From NCBI GenBank assembly GCA_001510575.1, contig LNGK01000002.1:3398144-3462143 (forward strand): a DNA stretch of 64,000 bases, written 5' to 3'. The notes beneath the pieces are model-generated. The model searched no databases, was not told the origin of the DNA, and worked only from the letters and a program-made list of their open reading frames with translations. The DNA comes from Knoxdaviesia capensis (Eukaryota; Ascomycota; Sordariomycetes; Microascales; Gondwanamycetaceae). Positions 1-10,073 of this stretch are shown piece after piece. The position numbers and the translations under genes were made by a program. Every line of letters starts with the position of its first letter. Position 1 is the first letter of the stretch.

Positions 1-1588
1 CGCCAACAAAGAGAGACAAGGGAAATGACCGAAGAGGCGAAGAGGGGCTGTTGAATTAATCACGAGCTGGCCATATCTCATGTTCCTTATTCTTCAAATT
101 CCACGTTACAATCAGACGAGGAAGGCACAAGGGACAGCCGCAGAGCGCGGAGGAGGAAGGAACCCAGAAAAGCTAAACAGGACAGGGAAGGGAAGGGACG
201 AAGGAGAAAAAATCCGGTTCCCCAGTCTATCTAATCTAAGCGCAGGCTAAGCTAAAATTTGCAACGGTAAAGAGCAACTCCAGGCTAGCAATTTCACTCT
301 TGTGTGTTTTTTTTTTCGTGTTTTTTTTTATTTCTTCAAAGGACGACCACAAAAAGTTTGAAGCTGGTGGAGCGCTTGTCCTTATTGATATTAAAAGCTA
401 TTGAGCCAAATTAGGGGGAGCATGGACTAACACATTGCTTGCCGTTTCTCGAGGTGTGTGATAGGCCGGTCAGCGTCAGGAACGTAAAATTGCATTTGGG
501 GAAGGACATCATCTCTCGGGAAGGTTCCTTCCAATCTGTGAAACCTGTACCTTCCTTTGTGGCTACCTGTGGACAGTACCCTACAGTACTGTACTGTACA
601 AGGCTATGCGTCTAAACCATATATGCACAAGATTCTCGACGCGCTAGTTTTATTGCATGTTTTCCTCCTCGTCTTCGCATCTGCCGGTCAGTGGTGGGAT
701 TTTTCTCCGGTTGTGTTCTGACTCCAACGTTAAGATTACCTCCGTCTCTCGCACAAAATGGCTGAATCCCAGTCCCGATAGCCCACGGTGTGTGCAAGGC
801 CGGCAAATATTCATCCCGGGGCCGTGGCTTCTCCCGTCGTTAGCCAGACAACGCGCTCGCGAACGGAACGGGCAAATATACGAGTTTGCCGCGCTTGAGC
901 TTGGCTTTGGGTCCCCTGTCTGCAGGCACTTTATGGGGAATTCCAGAGACATTCGGATTCGGTACTATTTACCTTATTTTATTTCCCCTGCACAATGTCA
1001 CTGACGAAATGTCCCTGAACCCATCCTTCATCATCACCTTACCGGCTCGGACTTTACTCGTAGTGATGCTGTGCTTCTGGTCGACATGACTCAACCAAAA
1101 GCGCAAGCCTTCAACCGCGAAACGGCGTTTGATATTATCCTTCCGTGGTTCACCAATCACTCTTTCGTCCGACTTTTTTCTGGAAGCCCGTCGGCTGGTC
1201 CCAGATCGAGCTGGCAGCTGTCTTCTCGTTTCCGTATCCGTATTCTTGGGGGGGTGGGTGTTGTGGACCCCATTTTTATTTCTCCGACGTGCTATTTGGC
1301 CAGATTGGGATGAGGCGAGACGCCCAAAGTTAAAATTTTTAAAAATTCGAAAATTTTAAAAAAGAAAAGTGCCGTGAGATGATATCACCTGAAAATCCGA
1401 TCACGCCTGTGCTACGAGAACATGCATGCAACCTTGGAATTAAAGAAAGAGTATTTTCGTTTTTATTTTATTTTATTTTTTTGATAAGGAATGGGTTCCC
1501 AGTTGGAAAACTACCTATGTACTGTATTTCAACTCGCTTGTTTCCTCGCATTCATCGTGTCTGTCTCGGCATCAGAAACTCCAATCGC
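1..1588. other. Left-edge non-coding stretch, downstream of translin
   Basis: I see no gene here. Open frames between about 610 and 1360 overlap on both strands, have no recognisable domain and no splice partners. Visible structure: pyrimidine runs near 305-335, a GTAC-rich palindromic stretch around 575-600, and an AT-only inverted repeat at about 1330-1360. The inverted repeat lies 230-260 nt past the translin stop and could belong to its 3' end. Confidence 0.5.
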
Positions 1589-2621
1589 TCAGATCAGAAG
1601 CTCGGCTTCAAGATCGACAATCTTCCGCAGTACAAGGTCATACTCAATCTCCTCCACTCTCTTGACGATGTACTTTACCGAATCAATCCGTCGGCGCAGA
1701 TGGTCGTTCTTCAGATTCAGCATCTGAAAGCCGGCGAACACGTCCTTGATATAACGTCCGTACAAGATTGCAGCCAACGGAGAGCCCAGAATCACGCAGT
1801 TTCCCATAAGACGCGACATTTCTTCGACGTACCGGACGAGCGCAACAACATACTCGTCGATGGTGATATGAAACTCGTCCTTATCGGCGCCGCCGCCACG
1901 GCCGGTTTCAACCGGAACTATGTGTGAACGAAAGAGACATTACGTTAGTCTGTATCCTGTCTTTCCCTTGGGGAAGGCTCTAGAACTGGTTTTCTCACCC
2001 TTTAGCATCGTTCCAATCTCTTCCAAAGTCATGAGTTCAAACTCATCAAGATTTTCACACAACGTCTGTTGGTGAATGAGGTCGTAAAGGAGAGCAGTGA
2101 ACACAACGCTTTCCATGGTACGGGTCCAATGTCCATTATTCCTGTGTGTCAAGTTAGATTTTCGTCCCGCGCCATCTAACCCAACAAGGCAGAGTGAAGG
2201 TGTAAACAGCGAACTTACTTGTAGAACGGTTGCTGCGAAACTAGTTCACCGAGGGCGTGAATATCTTTGACCTGCTCCTTGAGAGCATCGCGAGCTTGAA
2301 CAAAAATTCCTTCCCCTGAGAAATCAAGAAGAAACGTTAGTGACTTATCTTCTGCCGGGCAGGAATCAGTCAGGAAGTGAGGCTCATCATACAACTCTGG
2401 AGTCTGATGCCGTGGGCACGCTGCAGGATACTCATCGTGATGCCGTTGCTCGTGTTCAAGCGTTGAACAGCTTGGTGCATCTTCTCGCGGAAGGCGACAT
2501 CCTCGATAAAGGCTTCGTTGAGCTGTTCGAAAACAGTCCGGGCGACAGTGCGATCGGTGATCGGCGAGTATTCCTCAGAATAGGTGCCATCAAATGACAG
2601 GTCTCTCCCGCGGTCATTCAT
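1589..2621 (-). CDS. TSN: Translin-family nucleic-acid-binding protein
   Basis: Exons are complement(1589..1917, 1999..2141, 2219..2315, 2393..2621), giving 265 aa. The three introns (81, 77, 77 nt) have GT-AG ends and phases that match. Translin is an all-helical protein that assembles into rings, binds single-stranded DNA/RNA and forms the C3PO RNase with TRAX. The diagnostic C-terminus is clear: FAGFQMLNLKNDHLRRR followed by VKYIVKRVEEIEYDL, the family's LLNLKND...KYDVKKVEEVVYDL signature. HPFYK-like (QQPFYKNNGHW) and IDEYVVALVRYVEEMSRL segments match the middle helices. It is somewhat longer than usual (about 230-240 aa) because of a roughly 25-residue N-terminal extension; an internal Met could be the true start. 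The sequence looks divergent for a fungal translin. Confidence 0.9.
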
Positions 2622-4234
2622 TTTGCAGGTGGTTGAAAATTGGATTGGGCTGGGCGGATGAGAGTGTGATGTAGAAGGAAGAAAAAAAGAAGATGGGTTT
2701 CAATGTAAAGAACAAGGTTTTACACAAGAAAAAAAATCTCCTTACGATTCTATTAAAGGTCTTTATGCGAACTTATTTGGTAGTGGTGTCTATTCTTTCA
2801 GATGGTGGTGATCTTCGTGATACTATTGAGGCAAGGCTGTCACCAGCCAAATTCACAAGCTTAATTTCCCCTCCTAAAACTCCGAGCTAATACCACCAAC
2901 TAGCAAAATCACTTACAGAAAAAGAATATTAGACAAGGAAAAGGTAAATCATCCGCCCGAGAGCCAACCAGAAGGCTGACGCTAAATCCGGCCACCCTTT
3001 CGAAAAACCCAGAGCACACGGAAGTCTTCTTCACCGCCCGAGAACCAGCTCGGGAGCAGCAACGAAAACCAGACTGGCAGAAAAAAGCTTCCCGCTCATT
3101 CGGCGGCGCCACTCGGAGACAGTGTAATACCGAGGACACCAGTTGAGTACAATCCACGGAAGCCGCAGCATAGCCACGGGCCTTCCCAGGAGCATCTCCA
3201 ACTGGATTCCAAAAAGTATTCTCAAAAAGAGAGATGATCCCCAATGAGAATCATATCATCGATTAAGATTGACAAGAACAGATACTACACTTGATTTAAG
3301 CCAGAAGGCAAAGAGAGCAAGGTGGGGAGAAAAGAAGAAAAAAAAGGGCGAAGTTTCAGCTCTTGGATCTGGGGAGGAAGACGCCCTATTTATCCTTTTC
3401 AAGGTCGAGAGGGGCCAGCATCATTACCTGGGAGGGAGTCAGAGTCAAAGTGTAGGCAACAGGCAGCACCTTGCCAAAGATTAACACTTGACTCATAGTC
3501 CCTCACATCCCGATCACTGTATAGTTAATCTGTGATTCTGTATGCCTCAGATCAGTTGCATAGCACCAAACAGAGAGCTTGTCCCTGTTGCCTGTATACC
3601 CTAACCCTAGATCCATAAATGTTCCCAGGACCCCTCCCTCTGATCAGCAGCACGGGATGAATGAACCGTATCTTGTGAAGTGAATCTGTGCGATTCAGTT
3701 CCGCAGTCCATCGTCCTATTCACAGGGAAGATCGATTTCATGCGACTCTGGGAATCCTTCAGCCTCGCTGGGCACCAGGCCCAGGGGGAGGTCGCTGAGC
3801 CCACCTTCGGGAAGCCTGCCACTTAGGGAGTGGGAGATGTGTTGTGCACACACAGCTGCGCTATTGATGACCACATTGTGGAAGAGTAAGCCCAACCCCA
3901 GGAATTGCAGGCAGCCGAATTCATGGCATTGTTGACACGAGATGTTTCGCCTCTGGTTGGCTGGTAGTTGGCACCACTATGGACTCGTCCGTTTTGCTTC
4001 AGTTATAGCTATCTGTAGGACATTGGGTATTTATTGATAATGAATGCTGAGTTGGAGCCATACGCCGATCATCCTTTACATAAGCAAGTTACAAAGACAC
4101 AAATATAAGACTGGGGGACAGCTCTTCTAACACTTCACCTGTTGCTTTTATTTTTGGGTTAAGCCATCAGGATCATTTAAATCTCCAATATCAATCCAAC
4201 CCCACACGCCGTTACTACTCCCCCCCCCCCAACC
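2622..4234. other. Intergenic, divergent promoter region
   Basis: This separates the translin start (-) from the oxygenase start (+), so it should hold both promoters. Small open frames (for example 2909-3244 on the minus strand) lack any recognisable domain. A telomere-like ACCCTAACCCTAG occurs at 3598-3610. Directly before the oxygenase ATG there is a run of ten C (around 4219-4228). Confidence 0.5.
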
Positions 4235-5154
4235 ATGTCATCCACCACCGAGCCTCGCGTCAAGTGGCCCACCCGCGACGGCGAGTCCGTAAGAATCTCG
4301 TACTCTTCAACCGACATCACCGTGCCCGCCGAATTCCTCGTGTCGCAGCCGGCCGACGCGAAGCCCATCGAGTACAAGCCCGTCGACTGGGAGGCGGCCG
4401 GCATCCCGCAGTGCAAGAACGTGTTCGCCGTGGTGCTCGACAATGTTCTCAGCGCGTCGGAGTGCGACGAGCTGCTCCGGCTCGCCGAAGCCAGTGTGCC
4501 CGAGGCGCTGAAGCGGCCGCGCGAGGACGGCCGGCTGGATCCGTGGGGCCTCGCCCTCGTCAACTCCGGCGTCTCGGAAACTCTGTACCCGAACTACCGC
4601 CGGGGAAGCCGGATTATCTGGGACCAGCAGGACATCGTCGACCGGCTGCACGCGCGGTGTTTGACTGTGCCCGAGGTCAAGCAGGTGTTGGGGGCCAAGT
4701 TCAACAAGTTCGGGACTGATTGGAACCCGCGGGGGTTCAACAAGCGGATGCGGTTCCTGCGGTACGGACCGGGCGATTTTTTCAAAGGTATGCCTTTCCT
4801 TCCTTGGCGTGGATATCCCAACTTTTGAATGTGAATGTGCTAACTGGCCCCCCTCTATTCACAGCCCACCGCGACGGCGCGTATAGCGAGCTGTTCAACG
4901 GCAAGGAGTCCACCACCTTTTTCACCGTGCATCTGTACCTCAACGACAGCAAGCAGGAGGTCGGCGACTCGGCAGAGCTACAGGGCGGCGCCACGTCGAT
5001 CTTCGACCGGACCCACAAGGTCAAGCTGGATATCGACCCCCGCATCGGCCGTGTTCTGATTTTTGAGCACGACGGCGTGTTCCATTCCGGCGATGATGTT
5101 GTGGCGGGTACAAAGTTCACCATGAGAACGGATGTGTTCTTCACGGCTGCCTAA
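4235..5154 (+). CDS. 2-oxoglutarate/Fe(II) oxygenase, prolyl-4-hydroxylase-like
   Basis: Exons 4235..4787 and 4865..5154 give 280 aa; the 77-nt intron is GTATGC...CACAG with matching phase. The C-terminal half is the jelly-roll domain of Fe(II)/2-oxoglutarate dioxygenases. The iron-binding triad is visible as H186-R-D188 (AHRDGAYSE, right after the splice junction) and H258 (GVFHSGDD). K268 lies exactly ten residues after the distal His, the 2-oxoglutarate-anchoring position of prolyl-4-hydroxylases. There is no signal peptide, so it is probably cytosolic or nuclear. Substrate unknown; family members hydroxylate protein prolines or small molecules. The intron separates the first metal ligands from the upstream helical part. 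It ends 89 bp from the stop of the convergent MYND gene. Confidence 0.85.
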
Positions 5155-5243
5155 AGGTCGGTGGTGGAGCTTGCGGATTCTTCGGATCGAAGGGGTTCTG
5201 AGGTTGAGAAGAGTGGCTGTCGTTGGTTGGCTGCTCATACGTT

Positions 5244-5957
5244 TTACGGGCCACAGAAGACCTTGAGAGCGCGGTAAGCTTTGCAATCGGATTTATGGCC
5301 TTGGGTATTCCAGCCGGCTGCTTGACACTCCTGTAGCATGGATGGAGCGAGCACGAAACCAATTTGTTAGCATATGAACCATATCAGAAGCTCAAGTAAT
5401 GAACGAATGCCACGAACCTTTCCACAATACTTCACACATTCGCACAACGTACAGAACTTCAACTGCGTCCCTTCCTCTCCATCCTTCTTCCCACATGTAG
5501 CACACACAAACGCCTCCTCCGATCTCGGGACACGTAGCGTCAGCACCCTCACCAGCGGGACACCCGACCCAAGAGCCACCACATCGGCCTCGCGCCCCAT
5601 CGGCACCCGCACGAACCCCTGCGCGCCGTCAGTGCGGCGCCCGTCCGGAACCGTGCGGCGGGCCCGGCGAATAGCCAGAGTCGTCCCGCGCTTCGTATAT
5701 CCCCGCAGGTCGGCGTCGAGCCGGTCCCACGTCAGCGCAAAGTCGGCGCCGGTGCGGTCGAGGAGGATCAGAGTCGGCTTCGTGATCGTCATGTTCGTCT
5801 TGACTTCGCCGAGCAGGAACCACGGTGCGTCGGGCTCGGACACCGGGTTGGCGAGCGTGTCGGAGTCGGCGGCAGATATGGATCCCCGTGTGTCGACGGG
5901 CAGGTCTGCAAACGCTGGGAAGGCGGCTTCGTTTGTGAATTCGGGAAATGTGTCCAT
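5244..5957 (-). CDS. MYND-type zinc-finger protein
   Basis: Exons complement(5244..5330, 5418..5957) give 208 aa. The long first exon alone ends in a half zinc finger. Splicing the 87-nt intron (GTTCGT...CTACAG) completes a MYND finger: C152-x2-C155, C169-x2-C172, C178 and C182, H192 and C196. MYND fingers bind short proline-rich peptides in partner proteins and are common in fungal regulatory proteins. The N-terminal 150 residues carry a hydrophobic TLILLDRTGADFALTW segment and a basic patch (RRARRTVPDGRR) but no domain I can name. Function is unknown beyond probable protein-protein interaction. Confidence 0.85.
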
Positions 5958-6374
5958 GGTGGGCAGGTTGCCGTTTGGCGTTTGGTGGGGAGTGGTGGTT
6001 GTGATTTTTCGAGGGTTGGTGGGAGATTCTCAGAGACGACGATGAGAAACAAGCTTATAGCGGCATTTGAAACATACAGAGCAGAGCACCACGAATCAAG
6101 ACAACTCTCAACGAAATGTCTAAGTGAGATGCCAATTGCTAATTGACTGTGTGAAGGGGGAAAGTTTCAAGATGTGCAGGGACGGTGGAGCTTCGAGAGA
6201 GACCATCAACCCTAGAAGCACCCATATTCGGGTTGACATCCCAACCCTAAACCAAATGAGAACCGTCACTCAAGAACCGTGTGTGATAGTTTGGAGAGCA
6301 CGTCGTGAACGGAAGCATATATTATCATAATGACCTGTGAATACAAAATGGGACAAACTGCCAGTCGGACCATC
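5958..6374. other. Intergenic, MYND-gene promoter side
   Basis: Non-coding gap between the MYND gene start and the GH76 stop (both minus strand). It holds two telomere-like words, CAACCCTAG near 6207 and AACCCTAAACC at 6243-6253, about 250-290 bp upstream of the MYND start. No other structure seen. Confidence 0.5.
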
Positions 6375-8066
6375 TTATCCCTTCGCCCATGTGGAGATCT
6401 TCTTATACACGAGTGGGAACACTCCAAACACTGACAGACACAGTAACCAGAAGTCGCTAACACACACCCAAGTGAACAAGCATGACATCCCAAGAATGAC
6501 GAAAATAGTGACTATCACTGCGCCGACACGCTCGGCGGTAGTGACATCACGCAGAGGTTTACCGACACCACCTCCGCCATGATGACCGCCGTTCGGATCC
6601 CCCTGGCTGGTGCCGCCATCGGAGTCGGTCGCCGGCGGCTTCGGGGTGCCTTGTTCAACCAGCAGGGACATCACGGCCGACAGCACACTCATCTGCTGGC
6701 CGGCGCCGACCGAGTTGTCGAATACGCCCGAGTACCACCCGAAGCCGCACTGCCGGCCCAAGTCGCCACCGGAGCACTGGCGGATGGCGGCCTCGGTCGA
6801 TTTGCGCAGGACGGGGAGGATGAGTTTGCGCGTGAATGGGGCGACCTGCGTCACGGTGGCAAGCCAGCGGTGCATGAAGCCCTTGAACGCGAACATGTCG
6901 GTCGTGCACGTCATGCCCGGCTCGCAGGCGGCTTCGTAGGCGATGCTGTCCGGGAAGAAAATCTCCAGGGTGCGGGCCAGAAGGCCTTCGATGTGGCGCT
7001 GCCACTTTTCGCCGCCGTTGGTCTGAATGCATAGAATGATAAAGTTAGACGAGGCACTTGGCTTCCAGAGTGGTAGTGCTGGAGGCCGATAGCACTTACA
7101 TGGTTGTACATGAACGCGGCCCCCTGAATGAGAACACCAGCATTGTAGGAGTACTGGACCTTATTGATGTCCGTGCAGTTCGTTTCAACGTAGGCTCCAT
7201 CATACACGTTGTAGTTACCATCGACATATCCCACGGCAAAGATCCAATCGAAGGCTTTTTCAGCGAGCTCGGCGTAGGTTTCGTTCTTCGTGTACCGAGC
7301 GAGACGGGCGCCCATGTTAAAGAAGGCGGCATTGGCAATAGCTGTGATGTGAGATATGCGTTAGTATCCAGCATCTGCCTTCCAAGTCACCGTCGAAGAA
7401 AGTTCTTCCATGTCACCTACTGTTCTTGTAGTTATAGCCCACATTCATCACCGGAATCTGCCACCGCATGCCGCCGTTACACATATCATCGTGCCGTGAC
7501 GGATCCGCTTGGGTATTGAACACAGCCTGAGCCAGCGCAAGCCACTGCGGCTCCCCGGCCGGCGGATTGTCAAACCCAGTCTCGGCTGCCAGCATGGCCG
7601 ACATGCCCCAGAAGGCCTGGTCGTCGTTTCCGAGCGATATGGTGTAGTTCGCCGGCATGAAGTTGCGGCCGTCACCGACTTGGTGCAGCAGGGCTTGGGT
7701 GACTACTTTGTTGTAGGTGTTGTCTCCTGTCAGTCGCCAGTAGTCGATCATTGCGCCCCAGAGGGCTCCGCCCTCCCACCAGTAGTAGTCGCCCGCAGGT
7801 GGCGGGCCGGGGAGAATTCCCGGTGTCTGGCCGGTTAGGTTGCCGTTGTAGTAACTCATTGTGTCGTACGCCAGGGTTCGTGCCGACTCAATTGTCTCGT
7901 CTGGGCTATGTTAGCTTTATGCGATAATTATCTGGAGGATTGATTTGTATATGAACAGACCTTTTGAGCCGATTTTGTACGGGGAGCTGCTCTGAGCCCC
8001 AGTGACAGAGACTGCCACCAAGGCAACCGCCAGAGCTGTGCTCCTCACAGACGAGCCTTGTATCAT
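6375..8066 (-). CDS. Glycoside hydrolase family 76 (Dfg5/Dcw1-like) mannan 1,6-alpha-mannosidase
   Basis: Exons complement(6375..7022, 7100..7341, 7421..7900, 7961..8066) give 491 aa. The start at 8066 is chosen because it begins a good signal peptide (STALAVALVAVSVTGAQ); an upstream in-frame Met would bury it. GH76 enzymes act on alpha-1,6-mannan; Dfg5/Dcw1 members transfer GPI-glycan-linked proteins into the cell wall. Visible signatures: YYWWEGGALWG, the catalytic Asp pair D128-D129 in SLGNDDQAFWG, NGGMRWQIP, and the YSYNAGVLIQGAAFMYNH and TDMFAFKGFMHRWL helices of the (alpha/alpha)6 barrel. The C-terminus has a low-complexity Gly/His linker, then two hydrophobic segments and a basic tail. 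Orthologues usually stop near the first hydrophobic segment (GPI signal), and a GTGTGT sequence there could be an unrecognised donor, so the last 20-25 residues are uncertain. Confidence 0.9.
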
Positions 8067-9482
8067 GGTTGAGAAGTGCCGAAGTGCCACAAGCAAGTCA
8101 GGAAGGGCTCTTCTCAGGTTAACAAATGGTTGTATGAAGTAATTTCGTATGAGATTTACCACGATGGCCTCTCAATTAATGGCAATATGTGAAGAACATA
8201 AATCATCGGCGTCTATGGTGATTGTGGATGGAAGAGAAACGACATCGGGGCGCACGAAACCAGAGTCACGTAATAGTAGCCACACGTTTCCCAGAGCTAC
8301 TAGCAAACATCTTCTTTCTACAGGACTAAAATATCTGGGGATAGGATCGCTGAAGCCATGCTTCCGGATCTACGTGCGCAGCCATTACCACCGCATTATC
8401 TGGAAGCGTCGAACAGGTATACGAAGCTGATGCGTAGTGAGGGGTTAAATAGGTCGTACGCAACACAGAATGATCAACCGGCGCAAATTTTTGATAACTA
8501 GGCCGAGTGATCTCCAGTACGAACTCCGGATTCGGAAGCAAACTTGAGACTACTTGAGAATCCCCCTCTATCACCTACCACAAATGGCGGCAACGTCCAA
8601 AGGTTCTTGTAAGTGGAAGAAAATGGCGGTGCTATGAGTGTGAGTATGTTTGGCTATTGCACGCATAATTCATGCTTAATGTGACATCCCGTTCATGTTT
8701 TGAAGAGTGCTATTGAGATCCTTCCGGAGACCGGGACCTTCCCCGCGCTTCACCGGAGTCGGGGCCCCACCCCTTTGCCCCGATTCGGCCAACACGCTAG
8801 GGGAAAAAAAGAAAAGAAAAACCCCCCCAAATAAAAAGCCATATGTACTCATGTTCATATATTGAAACTTTGCTCGTAGGCAACTTATTGGCGATATATA
8901 CACGCCACCAAACTCTCAGAGGGGGGTAAACAAAACACACAAGACGCAATTTGATGGACATGCCATTTCTCCAACACCGAGACAGGTACAAGTCTGAAGA
9001 CCCCACACTGACAGGTGGCATATATGCTCCAGAGCATGTAAGACGAGCAGCGTGATCACGTCCCAGTACTCCGTGAAAATCCCACCGAATACAACCCGGG
9101 ATAGGCTGTCGTGCAGAAGCTCGAGTGTATTGTTGGTATCTGTCACACACTAGTATTGTGGTACGAGAAGCCAAAGTGATGGAGGCGCCAAAACGAGTTT
9201 GCATATAGGAAATAGTCTAAAGGAGTGAACAGTATTAAAAAGCAAAGAAATGAAGAGCAGGAAATCAAAACTTTAAGCACCTTGTATGCACCCAACTACT
9301 AGTCCCCAAGCACCAGCCAAGCCAACAAAAGAAAAATAAACAGTCAATACAAAACGCCAGAGCCATATCCGAGCCAGATCAGTGAACGAATATCCCGAGA
9401 GTTGAGAGCACCGCCGTCAGCCCATATATAAGTGAGAGAAGAAGAAAGTGAGAGAAAAGTGTGAGTGAATATAAGCTACCGT
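8067..9482. other. Intergenic between GH76 and But2 genes
   Basis: No convincing gene. It contains the GH76 promoter (next to 8067) and the 3' flank of the But2 gene. Purine-rich and C-rich runs occur near 8800-8830. Short open frames here have no domain, splice partner or coding character. Confidence 0.5.
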
Positions 9483-10073
9483 TTACCAGTACTTGACAAT
9501 GAGACCGTCAATGCTAGCAGAGTAGCTGACAGACATGTCATCACCAGTGGGAACGAGCTCGTATCCAAGGTAGGTGTTGAAGGGGCACGGGGCGGGGGAA
9601 GCAAGGCCGCCATAGGAGGTGAAGGTGCCGTCACCGTGGTGAACGACATCGATGTCAGCAATGTGGTTGCCGCGCTGGTTGCCAGGGCCCCAGCCGTAGA
9701 CGATGCCGCCGGGGGCGGCGCAGGCGGGAGACAGGCCGTAGCTGGAGAACAGCTGGAGCTTCTTGCTGGTGCCGGAGATGGCGCCGCTGTGCAGGCGGAA
9801 GATGAGCTGGCAGGTCTTGCCCTCGAGAGAGGCGGGGAAGTGGAAGGTGTTGAGGCTGGTCAGATCCTGGCCGTCGTTGTTGGTCGACTTCTTGATGTAT
9901 CCGGAGAGGTAGGTGCAGGTCTGCGAGCCAGTGCCGACCACATAGTTGACGGTCTCGACCGGGAACAGGAGGTTCTCCGAGCGGGCGGAGACCTCGCGCT
10001 CGGCGTTGTCAATGGGCGAGGCGAAGGCGGGGATGGCCGAGAGGGCAGCGACGAGGATGGTGTGGAAGAGCAT
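9483..10073 (-). CDS. Secreted But2 C-terminal-domain protein
   Basis: Single exon, 196 aa. A cleavable signal peptide is clear (MLFHTILVAALSAIPAFA, residues 1-18). The remainder resembles the But2 (ubiquitin-3-binding protein) C-terminal domain common in secreted ascomycete proteins. Features include a TCTYLSGYIKK stretch, TFHFPASLEGKTCQLIFRL, PGGIVYGWGPGN, and a C-terminal GYELVPTGDDMSVSYSASIDGLIVKYW block. Six Cys after the signal peptide (in TCTY, GKTC, SPACA, PAPC and nearby) would allow disulphides outside the cell. It is probably a cell-wall or secreted protein; despite the name, a ubiquitin-related role is not implied. The leader upstream is highly purine/pyrimidine-skewed. Precise biochemical role unknown. 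Confidence 0.8.
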   Translation of the reverse strand: MLFHTILVAALSAIPAFASPIDNAEREVSARSENLLFPVETVNYVVGTGSQTCTYLSGYIKKSTNNDGQDLTSLNTFHFPASLEGKTCQLIFRLHSGAISGTSKKLQLFSSYGLSPACAAPGGIVYGWGPGNQRGNHIADIDVVHHGDGTFTSYGGLASPAPCPFNTYLGYELVPTGDDMSVSYSASIDGLIVKYW

